The notes beneath the pieces are model-generated. The model worked only from the letters and a program-made list of their open reading frames with translations. It ran no database searches and was not told the DNA's origin. Below, in pieces: positions 20,695 to 23,376 of a stretch of 23,376 bases of DNA (its first letter is position 1; each line of letters opens with the position of its first letter). The stretch spans positions 1 to 23,376 of IMG/VR virus record IMGVR_UViG_3300042892_002440. One strand, written 5' to 3'. Origin of the DNA: a virus. The position numbers and the translations under genes were made by a program.

Positions 20695-21345
20695 TTAATA
20701 TTTTCCTGATGCAAGAACTATCTTGCAAATGTGTTCTAATCTTTCAATGTGCTCATAAGCACGCCATGGTGTTGTATCAATAGCCACAACACCATGCCCT
20801 TTGATGCCCACTATGTCATAGGCAATATTACCACGGTCATCTAATTCCAACCGATAATGACACTGATCAGCAAGTTCTTGGCTAATTGGTTTTACATCAC
20901 CTACATTTGGTGCTACCTTGGTATAGCGATTGAGTTCTGGAAATGCATTACTAATAGTACTCAAATCAATACCAGCATGCATGGCTGCAATACAATAGGT
21001 TGGATGCACATGAACAACAACTCTAACATCGTTTGAGTGTTGTCCCATTTCTTTTTGCAATCCAAAATGCAGAGGCATTTCGCCGCTGGGCTTGAGATTA
21101 GAACTGATGTCAGTGTACTGATCTTCTTGCCAGGATTTTGTTAAAAATGGAGGAATAGGATTGACCTGATCAACCAATCGAATTTTTTTAAACTGATCAG
21201 GTTGTAGCGTTTGTTTGCGCACACCCGATGGTGTGATATAAAAGTGATCACGGTCGTGGTGACGAATAGAGATATTGCCATCTCTACTGGTTATCCAATT
21301 GCGTTTGTACGCATCTACTAATATGTCACAACAGGTTTCTAACAT
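20695..21345 (-). CDS. Class II aldolase/adducin family protein
   Basis: A 216-residue protein of the family of L-fuculose-1-phosphate and related zinc aldolases. Visible: GNIS at 23-26 (SRDGNISIR), YITPSG at 36-41, the catalytic Glu89 in KPSGEMPLH, zinc His112 and His114 in HVHPTYC, and His184 in GIKGHGVVAI. All the metal and acid-base residues are present, so an active enzyme is expected. The family also contains epimerases and decarboxylases, and the substrate cannot be read. It sits between a small membrane protein and nrdB, one base from the nrdB start, so it is expressed with nucleotide-reduction genes. Confidence 0.88.
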   Translation of the reverse strand: MLETCCDILVDAYKRNWITSRDGNISIRHHDRDHFYITPSGVRKQTLQPDQFKKIRLVDQVNPIPPFLTKSWQEDQYTDISSNLKPSGEMPLHFGLQKEMGQHSNDVRVVVHVHPTYCIAAMHAGIDLSTISNAFPELNRYTKVAPNVGDVKPISQELADQCHYRLELDDRGNIAYDIVGIKGHGVVAIDTTPWRAYEHIERLEHICKIVLASGKY

Positions 21346-21346
21346 T

Positions 21347-21523
21347 TTAATTGTTCCAGTGTCTTATTACACCTGCTATGATAAACAGGTTGGTTAGTAT
21401 ATAGCATAACACAATTGCTGTGCGTATACAAGCAACAAGATCTGATTCAGCGTCTGTGTTGCCTGCTTTGTTACCTATTGCTTTTGCCCAGAGTCGCCAT
21501 ATTTTATTTTTTGGTGAAAACAT
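21347..21523 (-). CDS. Small membrane protein, 58 aa
   Basis: Starts at the ATG at 21523 (MFSPKNKIWRLWAKAIGNKA), which has GGAAGG six bases upstream; a start 13 codons earlier lies within the methyltransferase gene. Basic N-terminal half, then a hydrophobic helix (IRTAIVLCYILTNLFIIAGV) and a short polar end (IRHWNN). The start overlaps the methyltransferase 3' end by 20 bases. The layout is similar to one-helix phage proteins of unknown function. Confidence 0.68.
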   Translation of the reverse strand: MFSPKNKIWRLWAKAIGNKAGNTDAESDLVACIRTAIVLCYILTNLFIIAGVIRHWNN

Positions 21524-22628
21524 AGACGCCTTCCCATTTTTCTCTACCTTGTTTTTTATCATTACCCACTCCGGGTCTAGTGTTTAACATCATTTTTATT
21601 GTGGTTTGATACTGAAAGCCCATTTGTTCTGCTGTACTAATCCATCTATCAACCACCTGGTATTTCTGAGTGTTTGTAATCTTGTAATCAGCAATGTTTG
21701 TAGCAAATACACCATCACTGTTTAATCCTTGATGTATACGTTGCATGGTAGGCACAACATACAATTCAAACCATTCATCCACCGTTGAACATCTGACCAT
21801 GCATTGTGTAGGCTCGTCACAGTATTTTTCTAGATTAAAATACGGAGGGCTACTGAACGCAAGATCAATATCTTCGGGCTGGAAGTTCTCACTTACATCA
21901 CAATGCAATGTACTGGTGCGACCATATGCTTCCGATATCAAACTAGATAGGTACTGCAAGTTTTCAAAAGTTTCTGTGTTGGGATCTATGCCAACATAGT
22001 TGTAGTTCATTCGACTACTGCTAATACCCAACAGTCGTCCACCGAACCCAGCAGAGTAATCATATATTGATCCCCACATCACGGGACATAAATGTTCCAC
22101 AATGCTTCTAGCATTTTGTGATTTAAAATTTTGAATGTTTTCGCCGGTAACCAGTTCTAATGCTCTACGTAATGCTGTAGGGTAAACTAATTTGACACCT
22201 TCTCTAAATTCAAAACAGATACGTATGGCTCTTTTTAATTTGGCGTCATTTAAAAATCTATCTCTTAAACTATTACTGCCTCGCCCCTTGGGCTCTGCAG
22301 TCATCATGTTTGGAAACAAAAATCTATTGATAGTCTGTCCGCGATTGTTACCTAACCCCAATGCATTGTTGCTTATTACATTGACTTTTTTATCTCGAAA
22401 AAGTCTTAATTCTTTTATCAAGCCTTGTTCTGTAAAGTAATCAATAGGCACAAGATTTATAGACCTATACAGATCTTTAATTTTTTCAATTGTGCCTTCG
22501 GGATCACTTTGATAGACATCCTTGGTGATCAAATCAAATTGATCATACAGATGCTCATATCCTGTGAAACAATCACCATGAATATTAGCAGGCTGGACAT
22601 TCCACTGTTGGTATAATCGATCTATCAT
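21504..22628 (-). CDS. SPPY-type DNA methyltransferase
   Basis: A 374-residue protein. An AdoMet-binding motif I-like segment YDYSAGFGGRLLG is at 189-201, and the catalytic SSPPY is at 259-263, the form found in N4-cytosine and N6-adenine methyltransferases. Motif I comes before motif IV. The N-terminal 180 residues (LGNNRGQTINRFLFPNMM, then GRGSNSLRDRF) have no recognisable restriction or target-recognition pattern. No partner endonuclease is nearby, so an orphan methylase that protects phage DNA or alters it is likely. It lies 23 bases past nrdA, without a clear Shine-Dalgarno, and overlaps the next gene. Confidence 0.84.
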   Translation of the reverse strand: MIDRLYQQWNVQPANIHGDCFTGYEHLYDQFDLITKDVYQSDPEGTIEKIKDLYRSINLVPIDYFTEQGLIKELRLFRDKKVNVISNNALGLGNNRGQTINRFLFPNMMTAEPKGRGSNSLRDRFLNDAKLKRAIRICFEFREGVKLVYPTALRRALELVTGENIQNFKSQNARSIVEHLCPVMWGSIYDYSAGFGGRLLGISSSRMNYNYVGIDPNTETFENLQYLSSLISEAYGRTSTLHCDVSENFQPEDIDLAFSSPPYFNLEKYCDEPTQCMVRCSTVDEWFELYVVPTMQRIHQGLNSDGVFATNIADYKITNTQKYQVVDRWISTAEQMGFQYQTTIKMMLNTRPGVGNDKKQGREKWEGVYVFTKK

Positions 22629-22651
22629 TTTCTTGAGGGCCGTGGTACACG

Positions 22652-23376
22652 TTAAAGTTTGCAGGCTTCGCAGTCTTCCTCAAGATCAAAATCAATCTCA
22701 AGCATGGGCGCAGGTGCATCTTCTTTGATCATTTTACTGCCGGCTTTGTTGATAAGGCTGTAATAGAATGTCTTGAGTCCCCAATGATGTGCTTGCATTA
22801 GGTTGCGAGCAATCAGTGTGGTAGGCACCTTGCGATCAGGCCAGTGTGCTGGATTGTAGAATGTGTTGGTAGAAATTGACTGATCAATATACGCTGCCAA
22901 CACACACGCGGTTTTCAAATAGCCAATGCAGTCTTTTTGTGCCCACATCAACTGGTACTTGTTTTTCAACCGGTGATACTCGGGCACAACTTGTGTGAGA
23001 CTGCCGGCTTTGGATTCTTTCACTGTGATCAGGCTCATGGGCATTTCAATGCCATTGGTTGAGTTGATCACCACAGAACTTGATTCAACAGGTGCCACTG
23101 CCATTAGAGTGGCATTGCGCACGCCATGTGTTTTCATTTGTTCACGCAAGGGTTCCCAGTCTAGCTCGGGTGAAAAGTCCGTGAGTTCATTGACCCCGGC
23201 AGCACGTCGTTCCCAAGGAAATACACCACGACCATACCAGGTGCGGTCTGAATCTTTGCAAGGACCACGCTCCTTGGCCAGCTCAACAGTGGCTTCGGTC
23301 AAGTAGTAGGCTTGGTGTTCCATCCACGTCTTGACTTCAGCCAAGGCGTCTGATTCTCCGTATTGGAGGCTGCGCT
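22652..23376 (-). CDS. nrdA: Ribonucleotide reductase alpha subunit, C-terminal part
   Basis: The right window edge cuts the gene; about 241 C-terminal residues are visible and the frame stays open to the edge (residues RSLQYGESDALAEV precede the first internal Met-like codon). The segment PVESSSVVINSTNGIEMP matches the phosphate-binding and active-site loop of class I NrdA, KTFYYSLINKAG carries the radical-transfer tyrosine pair, and EEDCEACKL is the redox-active Cys tail reduced by thioredoxin or glutaredoxin. The catalytic Cys and the ATP-cone region are outside the window. It heads the unit leading to the methyltransferase and nrdB. Confidence 0.94.
   Translation of the reverse strand, partial: RSLQYGESDALAEVKTWMEHQAYYLTEATVELAKERGPCKDSDRTWYGRGVFPWERRAAGVNELTDFSPELDWEPLREQMKTHGVRNATLMAVAPVESSSVVINSTNGIEMPMSLITVKESKAGSLTQVVPEYHRLKNKYQLMWAQKDCIGYLKTACVLAAYIDQSISTNTFYNPAHWPDRKVPTTLIARNLMQAHHWGLKTFYYSLINKAGSKMIKEDAPAPMLEIDFDLEEDCEACKL

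Overview
The window reads as part of a tailed-phage genome, most probably a T4-like (contractile-tail) phage from an aquatic environment, and not as a bacterial chromosome. Supporting this are class I ribonucleotide reductase genes nrdA and nrdB with a glutaredoxin, a T4 gp30-type ATP-dependent DNA ligase, a PAAR baseplate-tip protein followed by a long Ala/Asn/Thr-rich probable structural protein, an SPPY-type DNA methyltransferase, and many small phage-like ORFs packed with ATGA, TAATG or TGATG junctions. Nearly everything is on the minus strand. Only three genes are on plus. No stretch longer than 300 bases lacks a gene. Several promoters are near-perfect sigma-70 sites, which suggests a host with an ordinary proteobacteria-like housekeeping sigma factor. 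The host itself cannot be named from this sequence.

Layout, read in the direction of minus-strand transcription from the right edge. (1) 23376-18867: nucleotide metabolism, with nrdA (cut by the window edge), a DNA methyltransferase, a small membrane protein, a class II aldolase, nrdB, a small conserved ORF, glutaredoxin and an Sm-like protein. (2) 18865-16551: PAAR spike tip and a 674-residue probable virion protein. (3) 16550-15519: small genes under three TTGACC/TATAAT promoters, including a 44-residue membrane micro-ORF and a duplicated promoter-leader cassette. (4) 15529-11278: a small conserved phage protein, DNA ligase (with a possible out-of-frame membrane ORF nested in its end), hypotheticals, and an FG-GAP/VCBS-repeat lipoprotein. 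(5) 11281-6600: a promoter with a 183-nt structured leader, a hypothetical gene, a large membrane/coiled-coil/zinc protein, then ClpX, ribosomal protein bS21, a hypothetical, Hsp20 and ClpS. (6) 6603-5421: a plus-strand metallophosphoesterase and a minus-strand hypothetical. (7) 5443-1540: a plus-strand GT-like protein, divergent from a UDP-sugar dehydrogenase-like enzyme, an HxD...H hydroxylase-like enzyme and an amidinotransferase. (8) 1533-1: a plus-strand hypothetical, UV damage endonuclease under a perfect promoter, and the start of a further small gene.

The most interesting block is the takeover-like set ClpX + bS21 + Hsp20 + ClpS. It gives the phage its own unfoldase, protease adaptor, small heat-shock chaperone and a ribosomal subunit protein that acts at initiation, in one transcriptional neighbourhood and without ClpP. 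A second notable theme is promoter architecture. Consensus promoters are embedded in the ends of upstream genes, sometimes with the stop codon forming part of the -35 box. Two of them place the predicted transcription start exactly on the ATG, which predicts leaderless mRNAs. A third is the small-molecule or surface-modification cluster (UDP-sugar dehydrogenase-like, hydroxylase, amidinotransferase, GT-like). All functions are from sequence reading alone; no database search was run.
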